The notes: a model not told the origin generated them from the sequence alone. Shown: positions 18,401 to 26,708, counted from the stretch's first letter. The stretch: DNA of 64,000 nt from an uncultured Flavobacteriaceae bacterium (GCA_947493175.1 CANLQD010000001.1:902748-966747); one strand, 5' to 3'. Program-made: numbers and translations.

Positions 18401-19159
18401 ATTCGCCACCGAACCGACTATCGGTAGCGGGGTCATATGACTTTTAAAGCTGTAGTGCCCCGCATACTTTCCATTACTGAATAGGGGATGGTGCATGGCG
18501 ATGATCAAATTCTTTCCCTGTGCATCGTTGATATATCCCTCCAGTTCCTCGGCAAACCGCCTGCGTGTTACAATGTTGGTGCATTTGCTATTGATGCCTT
18601 CTATACCGGACCAGTTGGAAATGAACCATCGTGAGTCTACTAAAAGTAAATCGAGTTGATCGTTGATAACCCGGTATTCCAAGGGACAACCGTTCTCTGG
18701 AAAAACGTACTCATCTTGGCCCTCATAGTCATCCAAATACTCTTCTACCTTTTCAACCTGATCCATGCGTTTGCTCTTCCACTCGTTATTTCCAGGAAGA
18801 AAAACGGTATAGCCCTTGAAATCCTTTGTGAAATCAAGTTGTTCGTGAATCAACTTTTTATCATATTCCCATGCATTTTTTTTGTTGGAAATATTATCCC
18901 CTAAAAATAAAAGGGTACTTTTCGAATTTGCCATTTTTAGCTCTTTCCTGAAACGGTTCATTAGGTGGGAATCAAAGACTTTTCCATTACCAAAACCTCC
19001 TGCTAAATAAAGGGTATGGGCCACCTTCATGGAATCTTTTTGCGCTATCGGCAAAGCGTCCCCAAATTGTGGTTTATAAGTGGCACAAGAAGCTAGTAGA
19101 CATAAACATGGCGGAAGAATCCAATTGCTGAGTCGTCGTAAATGATAAAATCGTTTCAA
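15452..19159 (-). CDS. Large lipoprotein: degenerate metallophosphoesterase domain plus Omp85-type barrel
   Basis: 1235 residues. Lipobox LLASC (Cys25). Residues ~48-400 have the calcineurin-like phosphoesterase layout (FLGDN at 86-90, AMHHPLFSNG at 221-230), but the first metal Asp is Gly (LAGGFGNG, G55), the His of GNHE is Asn (GNNE, N125) and the late GHxH reads AHEQ. Residues ~500-700 include MLLGDWDRHQDQW and PRDRDNAF, resembling HipA/FAM20-type kinase loops. The C-terminal ~300 residues are a surface-antigen (Omp85-like) barrel, with LGGDNGLRGF and a terminal FGFGF. It is probably surface-linked; the enzyme activity is doubtful. It is not part of an obvious operon. Confidence 0.85.
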   Translation of the reverse strand: MKRFYHLRRLSNWILPPCLCLLASCATYKPQFGDALPIAQKDSMKVAHTLYLAGGFGNGKVFDSHLMNRFRKELKMANSKSTLLFLGDNISNKKNAWEYDKKLIHEQLDFTKDFKGYTVFLPGNNEWKSKRMDQVEKVEEYLDDYEGQDEYVFPENGCPLEYRVINDQLDLLLVDSRWFISNWSGIEGINSKCTNIVTRRRFAEELEGYINDAQGKNLIIAMHHPLFSNGKYAGHYSFKSHMTPLPIVGSVANAFKDLTALSSNHILSRPYNYLRILVSSLAKKSDRVTVVSAHEQSLQYLNGGAINQIISGSLGTAHPTKRTKDFINAVGGTLPFTGIFTYGAPGFAKLIYYEDGSSEVSFITDQDEYGFEVLPPFSVDTSQPNFSTDFPKTTQHAVQDSTELKQRTAFFEYLWGKRYRRYYGLPVTAPVTLLDTLYGGLTVSKKGGGHQSYSIRLEDDQQREFSMRSLRKDPLKFLKFSVPGVAYTEDDYMGTLPERLISDFFTTAHPYMQMVINPMAKAIGVNHANTRLFYVPKQKALGNLNGEFGNELYFIEQRPSDEQMNYKGYRRTIDEAGKVTDFESTTDMLEKIKSDESYQVDQQSYLRARIFDMLLGDWDRHQDQWRWVEHEKPDGDKEFMPVPRDRDNAFPRFDGTAVQVIQWFIPITRQWQSFGPEIEDVKWLNFNGQRLDQTLLTNYDAKAWEQEAISIRQELSEEVIEQAFSKLPEAVRDSTAIDIKESLIKRLQRLPQYAREYGAFLNKTVALHGTEKDDKIRITRLDDGKTKVVMERLLSDRPDKKFYERVFDPEETKEIWIYGLGDDDVFEVIGNGEVQIFLRLIGGYGHDDFRIENKRRLKVYERKYERTSFPDLMPAKQLTNRYATNTFHWRYFKPNQNILVPTTGFRTDDGLFLGAKNTFTYNGFNGNPFRQKHLLHAKYHVKFQAAELTYQGTFANVFPNWNFELDAYATSDRYAKNFFGLGNESTNLEDALGRDFYRARVEQLRIGVGLAYQTLKIKPLFESFQLSEVGDRFFTRENFEDEIFDRQYYTGAETSLFYYNDDADDFPTKGLYFGLTLGYKANLDLQENRFGYAAFRTDIVHKIIPSGDLVLGTTAEYKTNFGGDYFFYHAPSLGGDNGLRGFRDERFTGKSYFYQSSDLRWRIKRYVTALAPVTMGVYGGFDYGRVWQPDEDSNQWHTSQGVGLWIGVGNYLGFNAGAFHSSEDIMVQVGFGFGF

Positions 19160-19515
19160 TGGAATATTCTTAAGATGGTTGTTAATTGATTCAGGAATGG
19201 TCAGGTTACAAGTGAATGCCGATGAAAACCGTTTGTGGTATTGTTTCGTATACTTGATGGCCTTGTTTTTTCGATGAAAAGTCGATTATAAAAATGCTTT
19301 TGACTGAAAAAAATCGCTGCTACCACCGACTCTTTATTCGCAGTATGTAAATGATACATTGAGCAACTTATAGGTCAAAAAAAAGGAAGGACCGGTCCCC
19401 ACCATGTCCTTCCTATGTTGTAAATATGACCAGGTCATATTCCTAAACCTACTCCCGTAAAATTAAAAGTATGCTCCTTGGTGGGTTGCTTCATACGAAA
19501 GAACTTTTAACTCAT
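19160..19515. other. Intergenic region of 356 bp
   Basis: Upstream region of the large lipoprotein gene and downstream region of the DUF2807 gene. Apart from the terminator at 19385-19413 I see no gene or repeat. Confidence 0.5.
19385..19413 (-). terminator. Rho-independent terminator of the DUF2807 gene
   Basis: GGAAGGAC (19385-19392) and GTCCTTCC (19406-19413) form a perfect 8-bp stem with a 13-nt loop. On the minus strand it is followed by eight T residues (A-run at 19377-19384). Confidence 0.8.
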
Positions 19516-20199
19516 TTATCGTACTACTATTTGTCCGCCCAAGGTCTTATCTTCTTTTACAGTTTCAGGATTTCCATAAATTTCAATAGTTCCCCCCGCC
19601 GTCACGTTTGCATCTACGAATTCGTCGGTATTCAAGATAGCTTTACCTCCAGCAAATACGGTTACATCCGTTTGGGACGCGTTCAACTCCTTGCCATAAA
19701 AATCACCACCGCTTCGAATATTGATTTCCTGATTGGTCGCCGTACCAGCTACTCTGATTTTTCCGCCTGTGACCGCTTTAGTATGAAGGTTTCTGGTATC
19801 GACAGTAGCGTTTACTTCGGCACCTTCCTGTGAGCGTAAAGTAAGGTAGGGAGCAACCAATTTATCTTTGGTCGTCAACTTTGCTCCCTCGTTGGCATCT
19901 ACCAAAGTAAGATTATCACTGTAATATAGATCAACAAACGTTTCATTGCCATCTAGAAAGTTATCGATTTCCATACGCATTTTCAACAAGCCATCCTTAA
20001 AGGTAAGTGAAACCTTGTCTTGATCGTCACCTGTTATTACAGCCCTATTTTGATCACTTTTAATCAATGTAACGTTCAATTGATCGAAAGCCTTAATCTC
20101 CGTAAAGGGGTCTAATTCTACGGTTGTCGAGTTGTTCTGAGCCTTCACCCAAGTGGTAACCAATACCAGCATAAAAAAAGTCATTATCCTTTTTCCCAT
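19516..20199 (-). CDS. DUF2807 (head GIN) secreted protein
   Basis: 227 residues with a cleavable signal peptide (RIMTFFMLVLVTTWVKAQ). A repetitive beta-strand body follows, with the family pattern FDQLNVTLIKSD near the start and many short turns such as ATNQEINIRSGGDFYGKEL. DUF2807 proteins are predicted right-handed beta-helical exported proteins common in Bacteroidota; no biochemical role is established. Downstream lies a clear terminator; upstream is a 90-bp gap to the small membrane protein gene. Confidence 0.85.
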   Translation of the reverse strand: MGKRIMTFFMLVLVTTWVKAQNNSTTVELDPFTEIKAFDQLNVTLIKSDQNRAVITGDDQDKVSLTFKDGLLKMRMEIDNFLDGNETFVDLYYSDNLTLVDANEGAKLTTKDKLVAPYLTLRSQEGAEVNATVDTRNLHTKAVTGGKIRVAGTATNQEINIRSGGDFYGKELNASQTDVTVFAGGKAILNTDEFVDANVTAGGTIEIYGNPETVKEDKTLGGQIVVR

Positions 20200-20289
20200 T
20201 TTCTTGAATTTTAAATTAAATATCCATTTTTAAGTTTGTCGATGTCGATGATTGTTCGTCTGGTCGGTGTGCTGGTATATTTGTGGACT

Positions 20290-20472
20290 TTAAAGTGCTG
20301 CCGGAGATCCAAACAAAAATATCGATCCGATAAGTACTATGGCCAGTATTATTAAAAAGCCCACAATAATATAGGTTGCCGTTTTGGTTATCTTATTTTT
20401 TTGAAAAATGTAATTCTCTGTGGAATTTTCGGCCTCTTTTACGAACTTGGCCTGCTCTTCTCCTTGTTTCAT
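20290..20472 (-). CDS. Small single-span membrane protein
   Basis: 60 residues: a polar N-terminal half (EEQAKFVKEAENSTENYIF) and one C-terminal helix (TYIIVGFLIILAIVLIGSIF). The start codon overlaps the stop of the aldehyde dehydrogenase gene by 4 bp (ATGA), so the two are translationally coupled. I do not recognise a family. It could anchor or modulate a partner at the membrane. Confidence 0.65.
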   Translation of the reverse strand: MKQGEEQAKFVKEAENSTENYIFQKNKITKTATYIIVGFLIILAIVLIGSIFLFGSPAAL

Positions 20473-21842
20473 TTTGTTATTTTATCGTTGATAAATACTG
20501 TTTTTATATTCACAAATTCCATCATACCCTCCTTGGACAGCTCCCTTCCATAGCCGGAATTCTTGGTGCCACCAAAAGGTAATCTTGGATTTGATTGTAC
20601 CATTTCATTTATAAATAAAGCACCATCCGGTATTTGGGAGACCACCTTTCGCGCGGCCTCGATATCTTGGGTAAAAATCATGGTGCCCAAACCGAATTCG
20701 GAATCTGCGGCCAAATCAATCGATTCCTGTCGACTACCCGCTTTAATAACCGCTGCGACCGGTCCGAAGGTCTCTTCCCGAAAGAGGGGCATATTTGAAC
20801 TTACATCGTTAACAATAGTGGGTTCGTAGTAAGCTCCTTTCTGGTTGTTCCCAACCAACAATTTAGCACCCATTTCGAGCGATTTTTGTACCTGATTCTT
20901 TAGTTCCTCGGCCAAATCAGTTCTGGCCATTACACTGATTTCGGTCTCCTCTTTCATCGGGTCACCTACTTTTAACTCACTTAGATGCTCGCTAAAGCGA
21001 TTTAAGAATTCCTCATAAATACTTTCCAGCACGATAAATCGTTTTGCTGCGATACAGCTTTGTCCATTGTTCTGCATTCGTGCTTTCAACATAATCGCTA
21101 TCATGTTTTCCAAATCCGCATCTTCCCACACTACACATGCATTATTTCCTCCTAGTTCCAAGACCGTTTTCTTCAGGTTCTTGCCCGCTGTCTCTGCAAT
21201 TGCCCTACCGGCTTTTTCACTTCCGGTCAGTGATACCGCCTTCACCACTTCATGGCCTATCATATTCCCAACAGCTTCATGATTTGCCAAAACAACCTGG
21301 AAACAGCCTTTAGGATAACCAGCATCCAAAAAAAGTTTCTCGATTTCAAGCGCACATCCAGAAACATTTTCCGCGTGTTTGAGGAGTACTGTATTGCCAG
21401 CGGTTAACGTTGGTGCCGCAAAACGCAACACTTGCCAAAAAGGAAAATTCCATGGCATGATGGCCAATACAGTGCCTAAGGGGTCATAACTGATGAAGCT
21501 TTCGGAAGCCTCCGTTTCTATCAAAGCATCCGATAAAAAGTGTGGGGCGTTCTCAGCATAAAAGTCACATACCCAAGCACATTTCTCTATTTCCGAACGA
21601 CTTTGACTTATCGGTTTTCCCATTTCGGCCGTCATCAATTGGGATAGTGCTTCCATCCTATCGAGCAAAAGTGTTCCTACCTTCCGAATCAATCTGCACC
21701 GATGTGCCAATTCGGTGGAAGACCATACAGGATTTGTTGCGGCCGCCCGTTGTATACATTGGTCAATACTTTCTGGTGAAAATCGCTCGTACGTACATAG
21801 TGTTTCACCTGTATATGGATTTGAAGTACTATAATCTGCCAT
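20469..21842 (-). CDS. NAD(P)-dependent aldehyde dehydrogenase, succinate-semialdehyde dehydrogenase type
   Basis: 457 residues, the normal length for the short succinate-semialdehyde dehydrogenase (Sad/YneI-like) group. The catalytic motifs are complete: VLELGGNNACVV (general-base Glu) and NNGQSCIAAKRF (nucleophile Cys), plus PWNFPFWQVLRF in the cofactor region and FGGTKNSGYGRELS near the end. It oxidises an aldehyde such as succinate semialdehyde to the acid in the cytoplasm; exact substrate preference cannot be read. It is the first gene of a two-gene operon with the small membrane protein. Confidence 0.9.
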   Translation of the reverse strand: MADYSTSNPYTGETLCTYERFSPESIDQCIQRAAATNPVWSSTELAHRCRLIRKVGTLLLDRMEALSQLMTAEMGKPISQSRSEIEKCAWVCDFYAENAPHFLSDALIETEASESFISYDPLGTVLAIMPWNFPFWQVLRFAAPTLTAGNTVLLKHAENVSGCALEIEKLFLDAGYPKGCFQVVLANHEAVGNMIGHEVVKAVSLTGSEKAGRAIAETAGKNLKKTVLELGGNNACVVWEDADLENMIAIMLKARMQNNGQSCIAAKRFIVLESIYEEFLNRFSEHLSELKVGDPMKEETEISVMARTDLAEELKNQVQKSLEMGAKLLVGNNQKGAYYEPTIVNDVSSNMPLFREETFGPVAAVIKAGSRQESIDLAADSEFGLGTMIFTQDIEAARKVVSQIPDGALFINEMVQSNPRLPFGGTKNSGYGRELSKEGMMEFVNIKTVFINDKITK

Positions 21843-22019
21843 GCTAATTGTTTTTTACAAAATTATACGAAGAGGGGCCTGGAATTGTGTGCATTCGCAA
21901 CCTTTGTTGACGCATTCACCTACGGCATAAAAGTCAAGTTTTCTAGGGTTTGAGCTAAGGCGATCGGGGTTTTAATCGCACCTTTGCGACAAACAAAAGT
22001 TTAATCAAAAAATATAAAT

Positions 22020-22349
22020 ATGAGTTCAAATTCAAACACAGCGCTGGGTTTATTGGCCGGTGCGGCCATCGGCGCTATCGCAGGAATCCTTTTTGCTCCG
22101 GATAAAGGAAGTAATACAAGAAAGAAAATCGCTGAACAAGCAGCGACCACCCAGGAAAATCTGAAAGAAACCGCTATCGATCTACGAAACCAAGTATCCG
22201 AAACCATGGCGGTTCAAAAGGAAAATTTGAATACACGGGTCGAAAATTTAGTTTCGGACGTAAGCTATAAAACCGAAGATGTGATTACCACCTTAGAGGC
22301 CAAATTAAAGGAATTGAAAGCCAAGAACAAACAATTACAGAAAGGTTAG
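22020..22349 (+). CDS. YtxH-domain protein
   Basis: 109 residues. An N-terminal Gly/Ala-rich membrane helix (LGLLAGAAIGAIAGILFAPD) is followed by the YtxH signature KGSNTRKKIAEQA and a helical coiled-coil tail. YtxH proteins are small membrane-linked proteins induced by general stress in several bacteria. It is the first of three closely packed genes (1-bp gap, then a 4-bp overlap), all encoding small membrane or membrane-associated proteins. Confidence 0.85.
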   Translation: MSSNSNTALGLLAGAAIGAIAGILFAPDKGSNTRKKIAEQAATTQENLKETAIDLRNQVSETMAVQKENLNTRVENLVSDVSYKTEDVITTLEAKLKELKAKNKQLQKG

Positions 22350-22350
22350 G

Positions 22351-22698
22351 ATGGGTGTACTCGACTCATTGGAAACAACATCCAAGGATGCATTTCAGTC
22401 CGGGGAACAGTATCTTGAAACTTCAAAACGTTATTATGAATTGAAGTTTTTCAAGATGATGGTCTTATCGTCGACCAACTTGGCGAAAGGTGTCCTGGTG
22501 GGCAGCTTTTTATTTCTGGGAATGCTCTTCCTGACCATTGCTTTAGCTTTCTTTTTAGGAGAGGCGTTCAACAGTTTGGCCTACGGTTTTTTAATGACCG
22601 CCGGTATCATGTTGTCCTTGGCTCTCCTCGTATTTCTTTTACGAAAGAAGTTAGAGCGACCGATCATAAAGAAATTAAGTAGCACCTTTTTTGATTGA
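22351..22698 (+). CDS. Holin-X-like (phage holin superfamily type) membrane protein
   Basis: 115 residues. An amphipathic N-terminus (SGEQYLETSKRYYELKFF) is followed by two strong membrane helices (VLVGSFLFLGMLFLTIALAF and GFLMTAGIMLSLALLVFLL) and a basic tail. This is the layout of the Holin-X/DUF1469 type proteins that often follow YtxH genes. The holin name is only a family label; there is no phage context. It is in an operon with its neighbours on both sides. Confidence 0.8.
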   Translation: MGVLDSLETTSKDAFQSGEQYLETSKRYYELKFFKMMVLSSTNLAKGVLVGSFLFLGMLFLTIALAFFLGEAFNSLAYGFLMTAGIMLSLALLVFLLRKKLERPIIKKLSSTFFD

Positions 22699-22901
22699 TT
22701 ATGAAAATCTACCATTCTTTTGAGCAAATAGACAAGGATTTACAAAGACTGAAATTGCAACGCGATATTGCATTGGAAGAAATAAAGGGGGTAAAATACC
22801 AATTGCAAAACGATTTACAACCGGCCAATTGGATCAGTACGTTGGCAAGTGCCGTTAAAAAATATGGAATTCTGTATTTGATTAGAAGGCTATTTAAATA
22901 A
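22695..22901 (+). CDS. Small protein of the YtxH operon
   Basis: 68 residues; its start overlaps the stop of the preceding gene. The sequence is mostly helical and charged (FEQIDKDLQRLKLQRDIAL) with a semi-hydrophobic C-terminus (YGILYLIRRLFK). Similar small proteins (DUF6327-like) commonly close YtxH/DUF1469 operons in flavobacteria. A role with its two partners at the membrane is inferred from context only. Confidence 0.75.
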   Translation: MIMKIYHSFEQIDKDLQRLKLQRDIALEEIKGVKYQLQNDLQPANWISTLASAVKKYGILYLIRRLFK

Positions 22902-22952
22902 AAGCTCCCGATTTAAATTAGTGGGGTATCTGTTGCTGCAGGTACCCTATTT

Positions 22953-23492
22953 TTATTCCTCCTCTTTTTTAATGGAATACGCATCTGTAGAAAAAGAAAA
23001 GCCTTTATTACCATTTTCCCCAATCATAATAGCTTGTATCAACGGTTTTATGGACGCCCTTTTTGCACTGAGACATACCATAAAGTTGGCACCAGGACCA
23101 CCTAGGTCATTTTCCTTTTCGATAACGTAATTTACAGTCGCCATCGGTCTTAAGCTGATGGTTTTGTTTATAAAGCGTTTGACCAAGTCGCCTCCGGTAT
23201 CGTAATAATCGATTTGCGAAATATACAGTGAATCGCTGTAACTTGTGTTGCGTATGCTGAGGGTTGCAGCCAGTAAACTGTTTTGATTGTTCGCATCTAC
23301 ATAAATATCGCTATATATGGGTACATATAAGGTATCCCGAAATTCGATTGCACTCTTATTCACAGGTTTTGTGAGCTCCAAGGATTCTAGTTCATCTTTC
23401 CCGGAGGGGGTTCTATTGGGTTGGGTATCGATACAGGATATCAAGAATCCCATGCTGCAAATACTGAATACCGTTATCATCGTTTTTCTCAT
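22953..23492 (-). CDS. DUF3124 lipoprotein
   Basis: 179 residues. The lipobox is GFLISC, followed by a Ser/Pro-rich spacer. The DUF3124 core includes LYVPIYSDIYVDANNQNSLL, ATLSIRNTSYSDSLYI and the conserved GPGANFMVCLSA near the end. Function unknown; probably anchored in the periplasm or outer membrane. It is convergent with the YtxH operon across 51 bp. Confidence 0.82.
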   Translation of the reverse strand: MRKTMITVFSICSMGFLISCIDTQPNRTPSGKDELESLELTKPVNKSAIEFRDTLYVPIYSDIYVDANNQNSLLAATLSIRNTSYSDSLYISQIDYYDTGGDLVKRFINKTISLRPMATVNYVIEKENDLGGPGANFMVCLSAKRASIKPLIQAIMIGENGNKGFSFSTDAYSIKKEEE

Positions 23493-23636
23493 GGGATTTT
23501 TTTGCGTTATATCCGAATCCGAATTTAGAGAATTATATCCAAATTAGGCCCCACTGGGTTAGAAACCGCGATTAAGACATACTAGTAACGGATATTTCGT
23601 CTAGGCCCATATCCTGCAAAGTTTTTCACATAACTC

Positions 23637-24671
23637 TTATACTGCCATGGGGGTCAGAACATTATCTTGATATTCGCTAGGGCTGATACCAAACTTTCTT
23701 TTGAAAATCTTAGAGAAGTAACTACGACTACTAAAGCCGATCGAATATACAATTTCGGAAATATTCATGTCGGTCGTATTCATATAATCCCTTGCCTGTT
23801 CCAAACGTACATGTCGAATGTATTCGGTCACGGTTCGCGCATACAGTACTTTAAAGCCTTCTTGTAATTTTGCCTGCGACAGTCCGGATTGCAAGGATAA
23901 CATTTCGAGGGAATACTCTTTAGAAACATCGTTCAAAATCATTTGTGCCACTTTGCGAACGGTTCGTAATTCCCGATTGAGCAGACTGGTTTTGGGCCGC
24001 TTGTTGTTGACCGCTTTATCATGGTCCTGAATATGCATGGCCAATATTTCGTATACCATACCCTGAATCTGCATAATTCGGATCATACCTTTGGAATTGA
24101 CTTTTCGCAATGCACCAATTTTATCGGCAAGTTTTAAATCGTAATTTCCGTAGAAAGCATAGTCTTTCTGATGATCGGTGTCCAAAAAAACTTCGTACAA
24201 CTTTCTGTTCAGCTGTTCTACATTGTTCAATCTTTTGTTCAAGAAATTCTGTCGGCTTATCTGGATTACGTTAATCGCTAATTTTTCTAGCTTCGGGAAA
24301 TATCCAAAATTATACCCTCCTTCCCTACTGGTAATGATGACGGATTGAAACTGTTCCAATGTCCGGGTCTCAGCTTCGGACTGATACCCGAATCGATGCT
24401 TACAGAATCCCTCTAGACAATAGGCAAAATGAATTGGGTTATATTTCGAGGCATCCATCTTCAGACAGACATCTTCGAGAAAGGTAATGTCGTACTCCAA
24501 AAGACTTACTCCCCAGTCGAAAGTAATAAAGCGGATATTACCTACGGCAAGACCATTATCAACGGTTAATATATGTTCTCCCCATCGCTCCGTGATGGTT
24601 CCACCGAGCGACTGCTGAATTTGTTGCACTGTACCTGCGGTGCTGTCAGCATCCACTAAGATTTCAATCAT
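23637..24671 (-). CDS. AraC-family transcriptional regulator (subfamily A)
   Basis: 344 residues. The N-terminal ~230-residue sensory domain is shared with the genes at 36338, 38323 and 50875 (landmarks QSLGGTITERWGE, ITFDWGVSLLEYDI, HFAYCLEG). The C-terminal AraC double HTH includes YSLEMLSLQSGLSQAKLQEG and SSRSYFSKIFKRKFGISPS. The ligand is unknown. The promoter is readable upstream (24709-24736). It is transcribed alone; the neighbours are unrelated. Confidence 0.92.
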   Translation of the reverse strand: MIEILVDADSTAGTVQQIQQSLGGTITERWGEHILTVDNGLAVGNIRFITFDWGVSLLEYDITFLEDVCLKMDASKYNPIHFAYCLEGFCKHRFGYQSEAETRTLEQFQSVIITSREGGYNFGYFPKLEKLAINVIQISRQNFLNKRLNNVEQLNRKLYEVFLDTDHQKDYAFYGNYDLKLADKIGALRKVNSKGMIRIMQIQGMVYEILAMHIQDHDKAVNNKRPKTSLLNRELRTVRKVAQMILNDVSKEYSLEMLSLQSGLSQAKLQEGFKVLYARTVTEYIRHVRLEQARDYMNTTDMNISEIVYSIGFSSRSYFSKIFKRKFGISPSEYQDNVLTPMAV

Positions 24672-24708
24672 GACATATCATATTGGTGAATAGACCGATA
24701 ACTATGTT

Positions 24709-24736
24709 CAAAAGTAATCAATTAACTCTTAAACAA
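24709..24736 (-). promoter_or_regulatory. Promoter of the AraC gene at 23637
   Basis: On the minus strand TTG (24734-24736), a 17-bp spacer and TACTTTTG (24709-24716) match the Bacteroidota consensus TTG-N17-20-TAnnTTTG. The -7 box ends 37 bp before the start codon. The same TACTTTTG octamer precedes two other AraC paralogs. Confidence 0.6.
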
Positions 24737-24792
24737 AATCTAAGAACTTCAGGTAGAATGCGCTTTTTACAATAAAAATTTAACCCAAAAAA

Positions 24793-24813
24793 AAGCCTCC
24801 ACTGGGGAGGCTT
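24793..24813 (-). terminator. Rho-independent terminator
   Basis: AAGCCTCC (24793-24800) and GGAGGCTT (24806-24813) form a perfect 8-bp stem with a 5-nt loop. The A-run before it becomes a T-tract on the minus strand. It ends the gene at 24834. Confidence 0.85.
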
Positions 24814-24833
24814 CTCAATTACTTTTAAATTCT

Positions 24834-25310
24834 CTATAATATCATCACAAATTCATCGACAAAGAAGAAATCTTTGTCGGCCGTATCGGCAAAATAAATA
24901 CCTTCACCGATAATGTATTCCAGACTTCTGCCATCGACTTCTACCGCAAATCCTTTTTTGGTTGGTACCAATTCAAAGGTGTCGGCCAACTGTTTTTCAT
25001 ATCGCAGCACCAATACTCTATCGATTGTATTGTCAACAGCACTATTGATTGAAATTAATTTGGCTACCCTGGCGGGTTCATTGTTACGGTTCCAGTTTTC
25101 CATATTCTTCTCGTCCTGCTGAAACGTGGCTTGGTAATCCCGTTGCTCTTGAATCGTTACTTTATAAGGAATTTGAGAACCATTCTTTTCATAGTTAAAC
25201 GTTTTCACCGTAGTGCTGTTCAACGTTCCCATTGTTTTTGTATCCTGGGCAGTTATTGACATTGTTGCCAACGCTACCGATACCATCATGATTTTATGTA
25301 TAAATTTCAT
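24834..25310 (-). CDS. Hypothetical secreted protein
   Basis: 158 residues with a clear signal peptide (FIHKIMMVSVALATMSITAQ). The mature part is beta-rich and charged, with VTIQEQRDYQATFQQDEKN in the middle and YIIGEGIYFADTADKDFFF near the end. I do not recognise a family. It is likely periplasmic. It ends at a strong terminator and is separated by 114 bp from the dps gene upstream, so it is probably transcribed alone. Confidence 0.7.
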   Translation of the reverse strand: MKFIHKIMMVSVALATMSITAQDTKTMGTLNSTTVKTFNYEKNGSQIPYKVTIQEQRDYQATFQQDEKNMENWNRNNEPARVAKLISINSAVDNTIDRVLVLRYEKQLADTFELVPTKKGFAVEVDGRSLEYIIGEGIYFADTADKDFFFVDEFVMIL

Positions 25311-25424
25311 TTTATGTCTATTTTTTGTTCAACTTAACTTTCTTCTCGCTTTTAAATACTTTGGCCCATTACTAGTTTAAATCATTTGATTTGCAAATTG
25401 CTACTAGTATCACCGTTTTGCATC

Positions 25425-25937
25425 TTATGAAGCAGAAAATTCTTTTGTACTTTCTTTCAATTGGTCGTCGGTTTTCTTTCTAAAGGCATCCAACATCCAA
25501 CTTATTTTCTCCAATTCCCTGATATAAGCGCCTATTAAATCCAACGTTCCTTCATCCCCAGCTTCTTCCGCAGTAGTCATTACCCTTCCCATTTGCTTTA
25601 ACAAATCGCCATGGTCATTCAATACTTCATCGACCATTTGCATATCCGATATCAGTGAAGAAGTTTCCTTAATGGTCGAAGCCTGCAGATATTCCTTATA
25701 TGTACTGATGGGGTGATAACGTAAGGTAAGAATGCGTTCGGCCAACTCATCGATTTTCACTTTGGCATCATTATACAACTCCTCAAATTTGTGGTGGAGA
25801 TCAAAAAAGTTTTGTCCCAAGATATTCCAATGGAAGCCCCTTAGCTTTTGATAATAGATGTGATAATCTGCCAGCAATAAGTTCAATTCGTTTACAATCG
25901 GTTCAATTTTCTTTTCGTTTATGTTTAAATAATTCAT
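25425..25937 (-). CDS. dps: Dps-family ferritin-like protein
   Basis: 170 residues. The inter-subunit ferroxidase residues are complete and correctly spaced: H36 and W37 in GFHWNILG, H48, D63 and E67 in DELAERI. Dps stores iron using hydrogen peroxide and protects DNA in starvation and oxidative stress, as a cytoplasmic dodecamer. Gaps of over 100 bp on both sides suggest a single-gene unit. Confidence 0.93.
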   Translation of the reverse strand: MNYLNINEKKIEPIVNELNLLLADYHIYYQKLRGFHWNILGQNFFDLHHKFEELYNDAKVKIDELAERILTLRYHPISTYKEYLQASTIKETSSLISDMQMVDEVLNDHGDLLKQMGRVMTTAEEAGDEGTLDLIGAYIRELEKISWMLDAFRKKTDDQLKESTKEFSAS

Positions 25938-26094
25938 CCTATAATAGATTTTTTGTTTTGCGGATTGCGTCTCTCACAATCTTAACTTGTTGATACAAAG
26001 ATAGTTGAGAGGAAGTCATTTTATTTGCTCATTTGCTAGGGATGTTGACGGGATTGCGGTGCCGGCGCAAGCGGTAGCTGTGAAAAGCAAAAAA

Positions 26095-26697
26095 TCAATC
26101 GGTCAGGGAACTTAAACCTATATGATAGTATCTCACGGTACCCACATGTTCATAGGTTTCCGAACTCTCCTTTAAAGTTCCCCAATCCGTCTGATTCTGT
26201 ATGACTCCGGGAGGATAAGTCTTTACCAGAGCTTCCGAGAAGAGTATGTATTCATTTTCCGGGATACTGTTCTTGAGGAGTCGGTGCGCCACAATCAAGT
26301 CCTCTCCCAATAGTTTGATTCGGGCACCCACCTTTACCGGAGCAATCTCGGTCCCGTAGTGCAGTATGATCTTTAATCCCAAAATCTCAGGAATATAATG
26401 AGCCTTTTCATCCTCCTTATACGTTTTCCGAAGTGCCTGTAATTGTTTGTAAAATTCCGTGTAGAAATAACGACACTGATCCATAATGGCCCTAAAGGAA
26501 GGCAGCGGGCCTTGACGGTAGAATAGTACTGCATCCCCTTCTATTTCGGAAACCTTTAGACCAATCTCGTTGGAATAGATAATATTGTTCAAAAGACTCG
26601 GAATGACTTTTGAGCTTAGTTCAAAATCGGTTTCCCGCATGAACTCCGTGAAGCCGCTGATATCGGGAATACATAGTAAGGTATGCTTTTCGGTCAT
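26095..26697 (-). CDS. DUF2652 protein with a class III nucleotidyl-cyclase-like fold
   Basis: 200 residues. The start (CIPDISGFTEFM, D12) and VSEIEGDAVLFY (D55) match the two metal-binding Asp regions of class III adenylate/guanylate cyclases, and GEDLIVAHRLLKN matches the segment that normally carries the Asn-x3-Arg pair. Here the Asn position is Ile and the Arg remains, so cyclase activity is uncertain. Last gene of the operon flavodoxin - DUF2254 - DUF2652, with 11-bp gaps. Function not established. Confidence 0.8.
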   Translation of the reverse strand: MTEKHTLLCIPDISGFTEFMRETDFELSSKVIPSLLNNIIYSNEIGLKVSEIEGDAVLFYRQGPLPSFRAIMDQCRYFYTEFYKQLQALRKTYKEDEKAHYIPEILGLKIILHYGTEIAPVKVGARIKLLGEDLIVAHRLLKNSIPENEYILFSEALVKTYPPGVIQNQTDWGTLKESSETYEHVGTVRYYHIGLSSLTD

Positions 26698-26708
26698 AAC
26701 TGTATATT

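Noticed and set aside
22351..22698. Prophage holin
   Set aside because: There are no other phage genes and the protein belongs to the Holin-X/DUF1469 membrane family that accompanies YtxH.
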